Assembly (NCBI RefSeq): GCF_001422325.1
Contig: NZ_LMMR01000004.1
Coordinates: 67,752 to 131,751, forward strand
Direction: 5' to 3'
DNA length: 64,000 nt
From: Leifsonia sp. Leaf264
Lineage (GTDB): Bacteria > Actinomycetota > Actinomycetes > Actinomycetales > Microbacteriaceae
Of the stretch, positions 25,674 through 33,586 are shown in pieces (positions within the stretch are counted from its first letter, which is position 1; each line of letters opens with the position of its first letter). A program made the position numbers and the translations under genes. The notes under the pieces are model-generated. The model ran no database searches. It saw only the letters and a program-made list of their open reading frames with translations, and was not told the origin of the DNA.

Positions 25674-28469
25674 GTGCCGAGCCGACTGAAGAACATTCTG
25701 TCCGGGGTCGTCATCGCCGCCCTCCTCGCATCCGTGATCACCATCGCTCAGTCGACGGTGGCACCGAACGCGCCCGCCGAGGCTGCGCAGGGCAAGGACT
25801 TCAACGCCGGCATGATCATGAGCGACGAGGTGTTCTACAACCCGTCGACGATGAGCACGAGCGCAGTGCAGGCGTTCCTCGAGGCCCGCGTTCCGACCTG
25901 CCGCTCCGGCTACACCTGCCTCAAGAGCTTCCGCCAGTCGACCACGTCGCAGCCGGCCCGTTCCGAGGGCTGCTCCGCGTTCTCGGGCGCCTCGAACGAG
26001 TCCGCCGCAGCGATCATCGTCAAGGTCGCGCAGTCCTGCGGCATCAACCCCCGGGTCATCCTCGTCCTGCTGGAGAAGGAGCAGGGGCTGGTCACTGACA
26101 CCTGGCCCGGAGCCAACCAGTACCGCAAGGCGACGGGCTACGCCTGCCCAGACACCGCTGATTGCGACGCCGCCTACAACGGCTTCTTCAACCAGGTGTA
26201 CAACGCCGCCTGGCAGTTCAAGAAGTACCGCGCCCGCCCGGCCGACCGCGGCTACGTCGCCGGTCGCACCAACACGATCCAGTGGAACCCGAACGGTGCC
26301 TGCGGCAGCTCCCAGGTCTACATCGAGAACCAGGCCACAGCCGGCCTCTACGTCTACACGCCGTACCGTCCGAATGCCGCGGCGCTGGCCAATATGTACG
26401 GGACCGGAGACGGATGCTCCGCCTACGGCAACCGCAACTTCTGGCGCATGTTCACCGACTGGTTCGGTTCCACCACCCAGAAGGAGTACGCGCTCGTCAA
26501 GCGCGCCGGCGGTTCCGAGATCTACGTGATCTCGGCCGGCATCAAGTACCACGTCGCCACGCAGGCCGACTACACCGAGTTCACGAAGGCCTTCGGCACC
26601 CGCCAGGAGGTCAGCACGATCTACCTGCAGAGCATGCCGACAGGGCCCGACGCGAGCCTGTTCATCACGAACACGCTGACCGGAGCCGTATCGCTCCTCC
26701 AGGGCGGCAAGACCCACAAGTTCGCCACCTGCGCCGCTGTCTCTCATTGGGGCGGCAGCTGCAGCTCCGGCCTGATGCCGCTCACCGAGCCGATCTACAC
26801 CTCCATCGCCGTGGGGCCGGCTATGACGAACTTCGTTGCCAGCGGCGGGAAGACCTACCTCCTGGAGTCATCCAAGCTTTACCCGATGTACAACGCGGCA
26901 GCCGCTGCGGCATTCAACCGTGGGAAGGCGCCGTACGCGGCGACTATGACCGCAACGGTTGCCAAGAGATATTCCGTCGGGGCAGTTCGAGTGGCCCCCG
27001 CAAGCCTCATGCGCACCTCGGCATCGTCAGCGCTCTGGTACGTCGACGGAACCAACCGGCGCTACAGCGTCACCACCACTGCCATCACGAAAGAATTCGG
27101 ACTGACCTCGACGACGCCGTCGGTGATTCCGGATGCCGTCTTCGCCGGTTATAAGGACGGTGGGAAGCTCAGCCTTTTCACGCAGTGTGGAACAAAGCTG
27201 TACGCGGCGACGCAGGGATCTTTCGCTGCGCTCGCGCAGACTGGAGCGGGCGGATTCACCGTTACGCCGCTCTCAGGCTGGACCTGCAACCTGCTGAAGC
27301 TAACGGCTGCGGCTGTTCCGGGTGGGCTCTATCTCAAGGCCGTCGGGGCGCCCGAAGTGTACGTGGCTCTCGCAGGTCAGCTGCGTTACGTCTCCTCGCC
27401 GACGGTGCTCAAGGCGCTCAACGGCGGTAGCACGCCGCGCATCGTTAGTGTGGGTCGAACGTCCTTGTCGACACTCAAGCGTGGCCTTCCGGCATTGGGT
27501 ATCGGCGCCCTCGTCCGCACCGTGACTGACGACGACGTGTACTTGGTGAGCGGCACATCCTTGATCCCAGTGAAGAATCTGAGCGCTCCGAAGGAGTTCG
27601 GAATAAGCACGAAGGTGCACATCGTCGACGGGACCCGATTCACCGGCTACAAGACCAGTTCCTCCCCGCTCGGCGTCTTCGCACAGTGCGGCTCGGACGT
27701 CCTCTTGTCATCGGCTGGCAAGGCGGTACGTGTGACGAAAGCTGCTTCGGACGGCAATGTGATCACAGGATTGAATTGGCTGATCTGCAATAACCTCGCA
27801 CGTTCGACCAGCTCTATATCCGGGGCCATCATCGTCGCGTCGGGATCGAAATCGGCGGTGGCCGTGGCAGGTGGATTCGCAGCACTTCCGAACTCGGCTG
27901 CGGCGACGGAGGCGAATGGTGGCAAGGCGTCCCAGCTGCAGGCCCTGTCATCCGACTCATTCGCAAACCTGCCTGCCGCGAAGTCGCTGCCGAGCTCGGG
28001 GTCGCTCGTACGGGGTTCGACGAATACCGCTGTGTACCTGATCGTCGGATCCACTCGTGTTCCGTTGCCCAACTGGGGCATCGCGGCCGACCTCGGCCTG
28101 ATTACGCGCTACGCCGTGGTCTCGCCCACCCGCGTGGCTCCGTTTTCGACGTCCGCGAATGGACTCGGTAACTTCGTGCGCTGCGGCAAGATCACGTATT
28201 TCGGTGCCGGAGGCGTACTTCGCGCGGTCACCGACGCCGCCGCGACAGGGTTCCCTGTCGTCGCCCTGGATACGGCGGCCTGCGCGACGCTGAAGATCAG
28301 CGCCGAACCGACGCTGGCGACGGTCTACGTCGCCGCGCCGACCGGAACAGACGCTTGGTTGGCGAAGGACGGGAAATATACATCCGCCGGGAATGTCAAG
28401 GCCGTTCCGGCCGGCTCCGTCGTGTTGCGAATCGACGCCCGCACGCTGGCGTCTCTGCCACGATCCTGA
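25674..28469 (+). CDS. Large secreted protein: cysteine-bearing N-terminal domain plus four long repeats
   Basis: A 931-residue exported protein. GTG 25674 (GGAAG at 25662-25666) starts a Sec signal peptide with a basic head (PSRLKN), hydrophobic core and a cleavage region near PAEAAQ. Residues about 45-270 form a Cys-containing domain. A segment around LVLLEKEQGLVTDTWPGANQ resembles the catalytic-helix region of lysozyme-like/transglycosylase folds; hydrolase activity is only inferred. Residues about 274-931 are four repeats of 165-171 residues. Most units contain a CG and a later Cys. The function may be wall binding or glycan interaction, matching proteins often named cell wall-binding repeat proteins. 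Base composition drops in the repeat part. Confidence 0.8.
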   Translation: MPSRLKNILSGVVIAALLASVITIAQSTVAPNAPAEAAQGKDFNAGMIMSDEVFYNPSTMSTSAVQAFLEARVPTCRSGYTCLKSFRQSTTSQPARSEGCSAFSGASNESAAAIIVKVAQSCGINPRVILVLLEKEQGLVTDTWPGANQYRKATGYACPDTADCDAAYNGFFNQVYNAAWQFKKYRARPADRGYVAGRTNTIQWNPNGACGSSQVYIENQATAGLYVYTPYRPNAAALANMYGTGDGCSAYGNRNFWRMFTDWFGSTTQKEYALVKRAGGSEIYVISAGIKYHVATQADYTEFTKAFGTRQEVSTIYLQSMPTGPDASLFITNTLTGAVSLLQGGKTHKFATCAAVSHWGGSCSSGLMPLTEPIYTSIAVGPAMTNFVASGGKTYLLESSKLYPMYNAAAAAAFNRGKAPYAATMTATVAKRYSVGAVRVAPASLMRTSASSALWYVDGTNRRYSVTTTAITKEFGLTSTTPSVIPDAVFAGYKDGGKLSLFTQCGTKLYAATQGSFAALAQTGAGGFTVTPLSGWTCNLLKLTAAAVPGGLYLKAVGAPEVYVALAGQLRYVSSPTVLKALNGGSTPRIVSVGRTSLSTLKRGLPALGIGALVRTVTDDDVYLVSGTSLIPVKNLSAPKEFGISTKVHIVDGTRFTGYKTSSSPLGVFAQCGSDVLLSSAGKAVRVTKAASDGNVITGLNWLICNNLARSTSSISGAIIVASGSKSAVAVAGGFAALPNSAAATEANGGKASQLQALSSDSFANLPAAKSLPSSGSLVRGSTNTAVYLIVGSTRVPLPNWGIAADLGLITRYAVVSPTRVAPFSTSANGLGNFVRCGKITYFGAGGVLRAVTDAAATGFPVVALDTAACATLKISAEPTLATVYVAAPTGTDAWLAKDGKYTSAGNVKAVPAGSVVLRIDARTLASLPRS
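26490..28469 (+). repeat. Four tandem protein repeats of 165-171 residues
   Basis: Equivalent Leu codons of the unit start (L-x-R context: ALVKR, SLMRT, ALVRT, SLVRG) lie at 26493, 27006, 27510 and 28005, a period of 513, 504 and 495 bp. Each unit continues with a Y(V/L)-x-(S/D/V)G segment, a charged (D/E)FG-like turn, and in three units F-x-x-CG about 55 residues in. DNA identity between units is low, so the duplication is old. Confidence 0.7.
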
Positions 28470-28510
28470 ACGCATACAGCTTGCTTGGAGGTCGCCGGAG
28501 CACCGTCGGC

Positions 28511-28516
28511 TAGTAT
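28511..28516 (+). promoter_or_regulatory. Predicted -10 (TAGTAT) of the ABC exporter operon
   Basis: TAGTAT lies 61 nt before GTG 28578, in the 108-bp gap after the repeat-protein gene. No -35 of recognisable type is spaced 16-19 bp upstream. Confidence 0.4.
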
Positions 28517-28577
28517 TACTGACGGCCATCACCGTGGTTCTTCAGTGACTCAAGAGTTGAAAGTAGTCGAGTAGCAC

Positions 28578-29462
28578 GTGACCCGTATTGAATCCCGAAC
28601 GGATCTCAGCGACTTCAAAGTCCCTGGGCGAGGCCGCGGAATCCTCGATGTCTTCCGTTACCACTACCTGCTGCGTCTGCTCATCCGCAAGGGCACCTCG
28701 ACGCGCTATCGCAACTCGGTACTGGGGTGGACCTGGTCCTATCTGAAGCCCGCCGCGCAGTTCATGGTCTATTACTTCGTCATGGGCGTGATCCTGCAAT
28801 TCCATAAGGACATCCCGAACTTCGCGATCTTCCTGTTCTCCGGCGTGGTCATCATCAACCTCTTCAACGAGGCCTTCGGCAACGCCACGCACTCGATCGT
28901 CGACAACCGAGCCCTGGTCAAGAAGATCTACCTGCCGCGCGAGCTCTTCCCCATAGCGTCGATCATCATCGCCCTCGTTCACTTCCTTCCGCAGGTCGCG
29001 ATCCTCCTACTCGCGTGTCTGCTCGTCGGCTGGTTGCCGACCTTCGCCTCCCTGGGCTTCTTCGTGCTCGGGGGACTCATCATCCTGTTCTTCTCCCTCG
29101 GCCTCGGACTCCTGTTCGGTGCGCTCAACGTCCGCTTCCGGGACGCCCAGAACTTCGTCGAGATCATCCGGATGCTCTCCACCTGGAGTGCCCCGGTGCT
29201 GTACTCCTGGGTCATGGTCAAGGACGCCCTGCCGGCTTGGGCCTTCGACATCTACATGCTCAACCCCCTCGCCGTCGCCGTCGAGCTGTTCCATCGCGCG
29301 TTCTGGGAGACGACAGTGTCTGCCAGCCAAGTCGGCAATCACGGTTTTCCTCCCGGCATGACCCTCTATGTGATCCAGGCCTTCGTCTTCTGCATCGTCG
29401 TGATCGTCATCGGTCAGCTCACCTTCCGCCGCCTCGAGCGCCGATTCGCACAGGACCTTTGA
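28578..29462 (+). CDS. ABC-2 type polysaccharide/teichoic-acid export permease (Wzm/TagG-like)
   Basis: A 294-residue permease with a cytosolic N-terminal amphipathic region (RYHYLLRLLIRKGTSTRYRNSVLGWTWSYLKP), the conserved interface segment of Wzm/TagG proteins, followed by six hydrophobic helices. It pairs with the ATPase that starts on its last base (TGATG, 1-nt overlap) to export a complete lipid-linked glycan across the membrane. The presence of an ABC exporter means at least one polymer of this locus is made in the cytosol before export. Confidence 0.9.
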   Translation: MTRIESRTDLSDFKVPGRGRGILDVFRYHYLLRLLIRKGTSTRYRNSVLGWTWSYLKPAAQFMVYYFVMGVILQFHKDIPNFAIFLFSGVVIINLFNEAFGNATHSIVDNRALVKKIYLPRELFPIASIIIALVHFLPQVAILLLACLLVGWLPTFASLGFFVLGGLIILFFSLGLGLLFGALNVRFRDAQNFVEIIRMLSTWSAPVLYSWVMVKDALPAWAFDIYMLNPLAVAVELFHRAFWETTVSASQVGNHGFPPGMTLYVIQAFVFCIVVIVIGQLTFRRLERRFAQDL

Positions 29463-30202
29463 TGACAACACTCACCGACACTCGCCCCAGCATCATCGTC
29501 GACTCCGTCCGCAAGGACTTCCTTCTGAGGCACACCCATTCGATGAAGGAAGCCTTCATCGGGTGGATGAAGCGCAAGAAGGTCGGCTCGAGCACCTTCC
29601 AGGCGCTCGAGGGAGTGAGCTTCGAGGTGCGCGAGGGCGAGTCGCTCGCTGTGCTGGGCTACAACGGTTCGGGCAAGTCCACGCTCCTCAAGGTCATTTC
29701 CGGCGTGCTCGAACCCGACAGCGGCAAGGTTCTCACGCGTGGGCGCGTCGCCGGCCTCATCGAGGTCGGGGCCGGCTTCCACCCCGAGCTCTCCGGTCGC
29801 GAGAATGTCTACCTGAACGCCGCGATCCTCGGCATGAACGCGGCAGAGACCGATGCGCGCTTCGACGACATTGTGGCGTTCTCCGAGATCGGCGACAAGA
29901 TCGACCAGGAGGTCAAGCACTACTCCTCCGGCATGTTCATGCGCCTGGCCTTCTCCGTCGCCATCCACGTCGAGCTCGACATCCTTCTCGTCGACGAGAT
30001 CCTCTCCGTCGGGGACGCGCCGTTCCGGGAGAAGTGCAAGCAGAAGATCGCCGAGCTGACCTCACAGGGCAAGACCATGCTGATCGTGAGCCACAACCTC
30101 GGCATGGTCCGTGAGATGTGCGACCGCGGCGTCGTGCTGCGTAAAGGGCACAAGGTCTTCGACGGGCCGATCGAGGAAGCTATCGCGGCTCTTTCTCAAT
30201 GA
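29462..30202 (+). CDS. ABC polysaccharide/teichoic-acid exporter ATPase (Wzt/TagH-like), short form
   Basis: A 246-residue ATPase with Walker A GYNGSGKST, signature YSSGMFMRLAFS, Walker B ILLVDEILSVGD and switch SHN. The segment SFEVREGESLAVLG and the GLIEVGAGFHPELSGRENV stretch are typical of the Wzt/TagH group. It ends soon after the nucleotide-binding domain and so lacks the C-terminal carbohydrate-binding domain of long Wzt proteins that read a chain-terminal cap. The downstream LicD-methyltransferase gene overlaps by ATGA (30199-30202), so export and that enzyme are co-expressed. Confidence 0.92.
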   Translation: MTTLTDTRPSIIVDSVRKDFLLRHTHSMKEAFIGWMKRKKVGSSTFQALEGVSFEVREGESLAVLGYNGSGKSTLLKVISGVLEPDSGKVLTRGRVAGLIEVGAGFHPELSGRENVYLNAAILGMNAAETDARFDDIVAFSEIGDKIDQEVKHYSSGMFMRLAFSVAIHVELDILLVDEILSVGDAPFREKCKQKIAELTSQGKTMLIVSHNLGMVREMCDRGVVLRKGHKVFDGPIEEAIAALSQ

Positions 30203-31782
30203 GGATCGATGAGCGAGGCCTGTCGATCCTCCGTCACGAGATCGAGGGAGCCGCGACCGTCGACGTGACGTTCGATGGTCAGCGCGTGTGGTCGACCCGA
30301 GTGGAGTCCGACGACGATTCCGAGTCGACGGATGCCGTCGATCCCGAGGTCTTCCTCGCCTGGCCGGCTGCGCTCGCGCCGTACCTCGACGGCATCACGT
30401 CGGTCGAGGTCCGTGATTCAGCCGATGGCCGGTCGCTGGCCTCCGGAGAGGCGCGACTGGGCGCCGGAAGCTCTCGGATAGCCGTGGTCGACGCGCAGGG
30501 CCGACACCTCGCGATGAACAAGTGGGACCGCCTCGGGGTGGTCTTCGAGGGCAATGACAGCGGGGTGAAGGAGCGGCTGCTCGCCAGCGCTGCCGCCGCC
30601 GTTGCCGTGCTGGAACGCGCCGGCTATCCCGTCTACATCGTCGGCGGGACGCTGCTCGGCTACATGCGCAACGGGGGACTTCTCCCGCACGATGACGACA
30701 TCGATCTCGCCTACCTGTGCGAGGAATCCGATCCGACCGATATCGCACTGACGAGCTACCGCATGGAGCGGACGCTGAAGGCGGCCGGATTCGTCGTCGT
30801 GCGGCACAGCCTGGCCCACCTGGAGCTCGACTTCTTCGACGAGAACGGTCACGTCGACTACTACATCGACATCTTCACCGGCTACTTCCGGGATGGCGAG
30901 TACTGCCAGCCGTTCGCCCTCCGCGGTGATCAGGTCACTCCCGCCGACCTCGTGCCTGTGAAGCGCATCGAGGTCGACGGTGTCGTCCTTCCGGCACCGG
31001 CGCGGCCCGAGGCCTGGCTCGAGTACGCCTACGGCCCCGGCTGGCGTATCCCGGACCCCACTTTCCAGTTCGTCACTCCCCGGTCCACCCGCGACCGTTT
31101 CGAGACCTGGTTCGGGGTGTACAACCGTGCGCGGGTATTCTGGGACAAGAGCTATGCCAAGCAGGACGGCGTGCAGGGATCGTCGCCCGACGACCAGTGG
31201 GTCGAGGACTTCCTGGATCGGCTTCCGGCCGGAGCCAACGTGCTCGACCTCGGTTGCGGTGACGGTGCCGTGACGGAGCGGATGGCCCGTGCCGGCCATC
31301 GCGTCGTCGGGGTCGACTACAGCAATGAGGCTCTGAATCTCGCTCGCGCGTCCTCGACCACCGATGCCGACTACAGATTCGTCAACCTCAACGATCGGCA
31401 CGCCCTGTTCGCGCTCGGTTTCGACCTGATCGAGACCCGAGAGCCCTGGTGGGTGTTCGGGCACGGGCTGCTCCAGGGAATGACGAAGACCAACCGCCGG
31501 AACGTGTTCTACTTCCTCAACCTGGTCCTCCGTGGCGACGCCGAGGCCTACATGACGATGGACACCGAACTGCCCGACAGCTATAGGCGCGAGGACCCGA
31601 CCACCTGGCATCTCCCGGTCGAGTGGCTGCACGACGAGATCGCCGGCTATGGCCTCCGGTACGAGACCCGTTCGCCGGGGCTCTCGGATCGCTACGGCAT
31701 CAGACGCCGTACGATCGCGGCCACCATCCGGCGGCTCGATGAACTGGCACCCGCGACATCCCAAGGACTGGAGCACCTATGA
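30199..31782 (+). CDS. LicD-like phosphotransferase fused to SAM-dependent methyltransferase (copy 1)
   Basis: A 527-residue protein in three parts. Residues 1-130 are a beta-rich module with DGQRVWST and NKWDRLG, shared only with the copy at 57789. Residues about 130-310 are a LicD/fukutin-type nucleotidyl/phosphotransferase domain: G149-GTLLGYMR, then H164-DDD-I-D169-LAY and DYYIDIFTGYF. Residues about 335-500 are a class I methyltransferase with SAM loop D350-LGCGDG and VVGVDYSNEAL. LicD proteins transfer phosphocholine or similar phospho-groups to glycans. Here the partner methyltransferase suggests phosphate transfer plus methylation, possibly at a chain end; this is inference. It is coupled to the exporter ATPase and to the small coiled-coil gene. 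Confidence 0.83.
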   Translation: MRIDERGLSILRHEIEGAATVDVTFDGQRVWSTRVESDDDSESTDAVDPEVFLAWPAALAPYLDGITSVEVRDSADGRSLASGEARLGAGSSRIAVVDAQGRHLAMNKWDRLGVVFEGNDSGVKERLLASAAAAVAVLERAGYPVYIVGGTLLGYMRNGGLLPHDDDIDLAYLCEESDPTDIALTSYRMERTLKAAGFVVVRHSLAHLELDFFDENGHVDYYIDIFTGYFRDGEYCQPFALRGDQVTPADLVPVKRIEVDGVVLPAPARPEAWLEYAYGPGWRIPDPTFQFVTPRSTRDRFETWFGVYNRARVFWDKSYAKQDGVQGSSPDDQWVEDFLDRLPAGANVLDLGCGDGAVTERMARAGHRVVGVDYSNEALNLARASSTTDADYRFVNLNDRHALFALGFDLIETREPWWVFGHGLLQGMTKTNRRNVFYFLNLVLRGDAEAYMTMDTELPDSYRREDPTTWHLPVEWLHDEIAGYGLRYETRSPGLSDRYGIRRRTIAATIRRLDELAPATSQGLEHL

Positions 31783-32021
31783 AGAACCTGATATCCAAGG
31801 TGGCCTCGCGTCTCGCCCCGCGCACGTACGAGAACCTCCAGTTGCTCGCTACTGTAGACGTGCAGACCGGGGAGACCGTCGCCACCATGCTGGCGCGCCA
31901 CCAGGTCGAGGTGAAGGAACTGCGCGCAGAGGTCAACGAACTCCGGCGCGACAACAGGCGCGTGACCGAGCTCTACGATGCCGTCTTCGAGCGCATCCGC
32001 TCCGACAACCCGCTGGTCTGA
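31779..32021 (+). CDS. Small coiled-coil protein paired with the LicD-methyltransferase (copy 1)
   Basis: An 80-residue protein with a basic amphipathic N-terminus (MKNLISKVASRLAPRTYENL) and, from about residue 40, a heptad-like coiled coil rich in E/R/L. The coiled coil ends in RRDNRRVTELYDAVFERI. The last motif is shared with the 87-residue protein at 59336-59599 (RRDSLRIAELTDVVVEKL), and both genes overlap their upstream LicD-methyltransferase gene by ATGA. There is no signal peptide or transmembrane helix. It may be a subunit that tethers or oligomerises the enzyme at the membrane. It matches no named family I know. Confidence 0.75.
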   Translation: MKNLISKVASRLAPRTYENLQLLATVDVQTGETVATMLARHQVEVKELRAEVNELRRDNRRVTELYDAVFERIRSDNPLV

Positions 32022-32025
32022 TCGA

Positions 32026-32053
32026 CCGGGTGCCGCGAGACGAGGGAACCCGG
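32026..32053. terminator. Weak bidirectional terminator candidate
   Basis: CCGGGT (32026-32031) pairs with ACCCGG (32048-32053) across a 16-nt loop in the 35-bp gap between convergent genes. The stem is short, so support is modest. Confidence 0.3.
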
Positions 32054-32056
32054 CAG

Positions 32057-33586
32057 TCAGCGGTCCGACAGGGTGAAGCCCACCGCTCCGAGCGGAGTCC
32101 GTGACACGTCGATCGATCCGCGGGTCAGCCGACCGACGACCGTGGGAGAGGCGCTGCGCACGCCCCGTTGATTCAGTACGCCGAAGAGCTCGGTCCTGGC
32201 GTGGAGATCCCAGCGTCCGGCCGCGAGAGGCCGATCGATGGCGACCCGCTGCGGGTCGATGACGGCGACGGACCGGGCCGTGACGTCGGGGTAGTCGGTC
32301 GAATCAGCGACGGAGACCTCTGTTGTCGTCGGTGCGAGCCAGGTGATCGCATCGCGCCGGGAACGCACGCCGATCGTCACGCGCGCCGCCAGCACGTCGT
32401 CGGTGACGTCGAGGAGGGCGGCCGGAAGGGCCGCTTCGAGCTCCGGTGCCAGGCGTCGAAGCACTCGTCCCGATCGCGGTGACAGGTCGAGGAATCCGTG
32501 CTTCGTCGTGAACCAGACCGTCTTCGCCCGTACCTCGATGAGATCATCGACGACCGAGATCCCGGTACAGAAGGCCTTGCCGGTGATGTCGGCGTCGTAC
32601 CTGCCCAGCATCGTGATCAGGTCGGCTCGCCCGGTGCGGATGAGGTGGGCGCGGGCCTGGAGGTGCTTGGGCAGCTCGGCGTCCCACCCTGCGGGGAGAT
32701 GCTCGCTGATGATCTCTGCCGCCGTGGTCAGCGCGAACTCCTGATCGCCGCGCGGCCGCGCCCGTAGACCGGCGCCCAACGCGGGCAGCAGTCGCGAGCG
32801 GTACTGCTCCATCAGCAGCTGGCGGCGCTGGAACGTGTTGAGGTCCCCGTCCAGACGCTCCTCGACGTACGCGAAGATGCGCCGCAGTGCAGACCACCAC
32901 TCCACTTGGTCGTCCGCATAGCCTGACGACGACGTCGTCGCCCCTCGCACCCAGTGGTAGAACGGCTCGTCGGCCATCGTGGCGATCCTGACCGCGTGAC
33001 GGGCGACGTCGATGTTGAAGAACACGTCCTCCCAGATCGCCCGACGACCCTCGGGAAACCTGATGCCGTGCTCGCGCAGGAAGGCCGTCCGGTACAGCTT
33101 GTGCGGATTCGTGGGGACGAGCGGATGCACGTCCTCACGTCCGACGGCGTTGTCGAAGTTCGCGGTGTAGGTCGGCAGCGCCCACTTGGATTGATCGGTC
33201 CGCGCCTCCTTGCCGTTGACGACGTCGGCGTCGGCCCGCCTGGCCCGCTCGTAGGCGGCGGTGAGGGCATTCGGGTAGAGCTCGTCATCGTGGTCGAGGA
33301 AGATCACGTACTCGCCACGGGCGAGGTCGACGCCGAGGTTGCGCGGCGCGCTCGGCCAGCCCGAGTTCTCGATGCGCTCCACCCGCACGTTGGCACGATT
33401 CGAGGCGAGCTCCAGCAGGCGTGCATGAGTGTCGTCGGGCGATCCGTCGTCGACGAAGATCACCTCGAACTCGGCAGAGGGGAGGGTCTGACCGTCGAGG
33501 GAGGACACGACGCGCGCGAGGGCGTCGCCGGTCGCGTACGTCGGAACGATCACCGTCACCTTGGGGGCGAGGAGGGCGGTGTTCAC
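32057..33586 (-). CDS. GT2 glycosyltransferase with C-terminal accessory domain (TarS/TarP-like)
   Basis: A 509-residue protein. The N-terminal GT-A domain (1 to about 230) has VTVIVPTYATGDALARVVSSL, VDDGSPDDT, ENSGWPSAPRNLGVDLARGE and metal motif LDHDDELYP, then an IWEDVFFN acceptor segment. About 280 further residues form a helical and beta-rich tail. This layout is that of teichoic-acid glycosyltransferases of the S. aureus TarS/TarP type, so it may glycosylate a polyol-phosphate backbone; this is inferred. GTG/ATG-type overlap of 4 bp with the upstream paralog (33583-33586) indicates one operon. Confidence 0.8.
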   Translation of the reverse strand: MNTALLAPKVTVIVPTYATGDALARVVSSLDGQTLPSAEFEVIFVDDGSPDDTHARLLELASNRANVRVERIENSGWPSAPRNLGVDLARGEYVIFLDHDDELYPNALTAAYERARRADADVVNGKEARTDQSKWALPTYTANFDNAVGREDVHPLVPTNPHKLYRTAFLREHGIRFPEGRRAIWEDVFFNIDVARHAVRIATMADEPFYHWVRGATTSSSGYADDQVEWWSALRRIFAYVEERLDGDLNTFQRRQLLMEQYRSRLLPALGAGLRARPRGDQEFALTTAAEIISEHLPAGWDAELPKHLQARAHLIRTGRADLITMLGRYDADITGKAFCTGISVVDDLIEVRAKTVWFTTKHGFLDLSPRSGRVLRRLAPELEAALPAALLDVTDDVLAARVTIGVRSRRDAITWLAPTTTEVSVADSTDYPDVTARSVAVIDPQRVAIDRPLAAGRWDLHARTELFGVLNQRGVRSASPTVVGRLTRGSIDVSRTPLGAVGFTLSDR

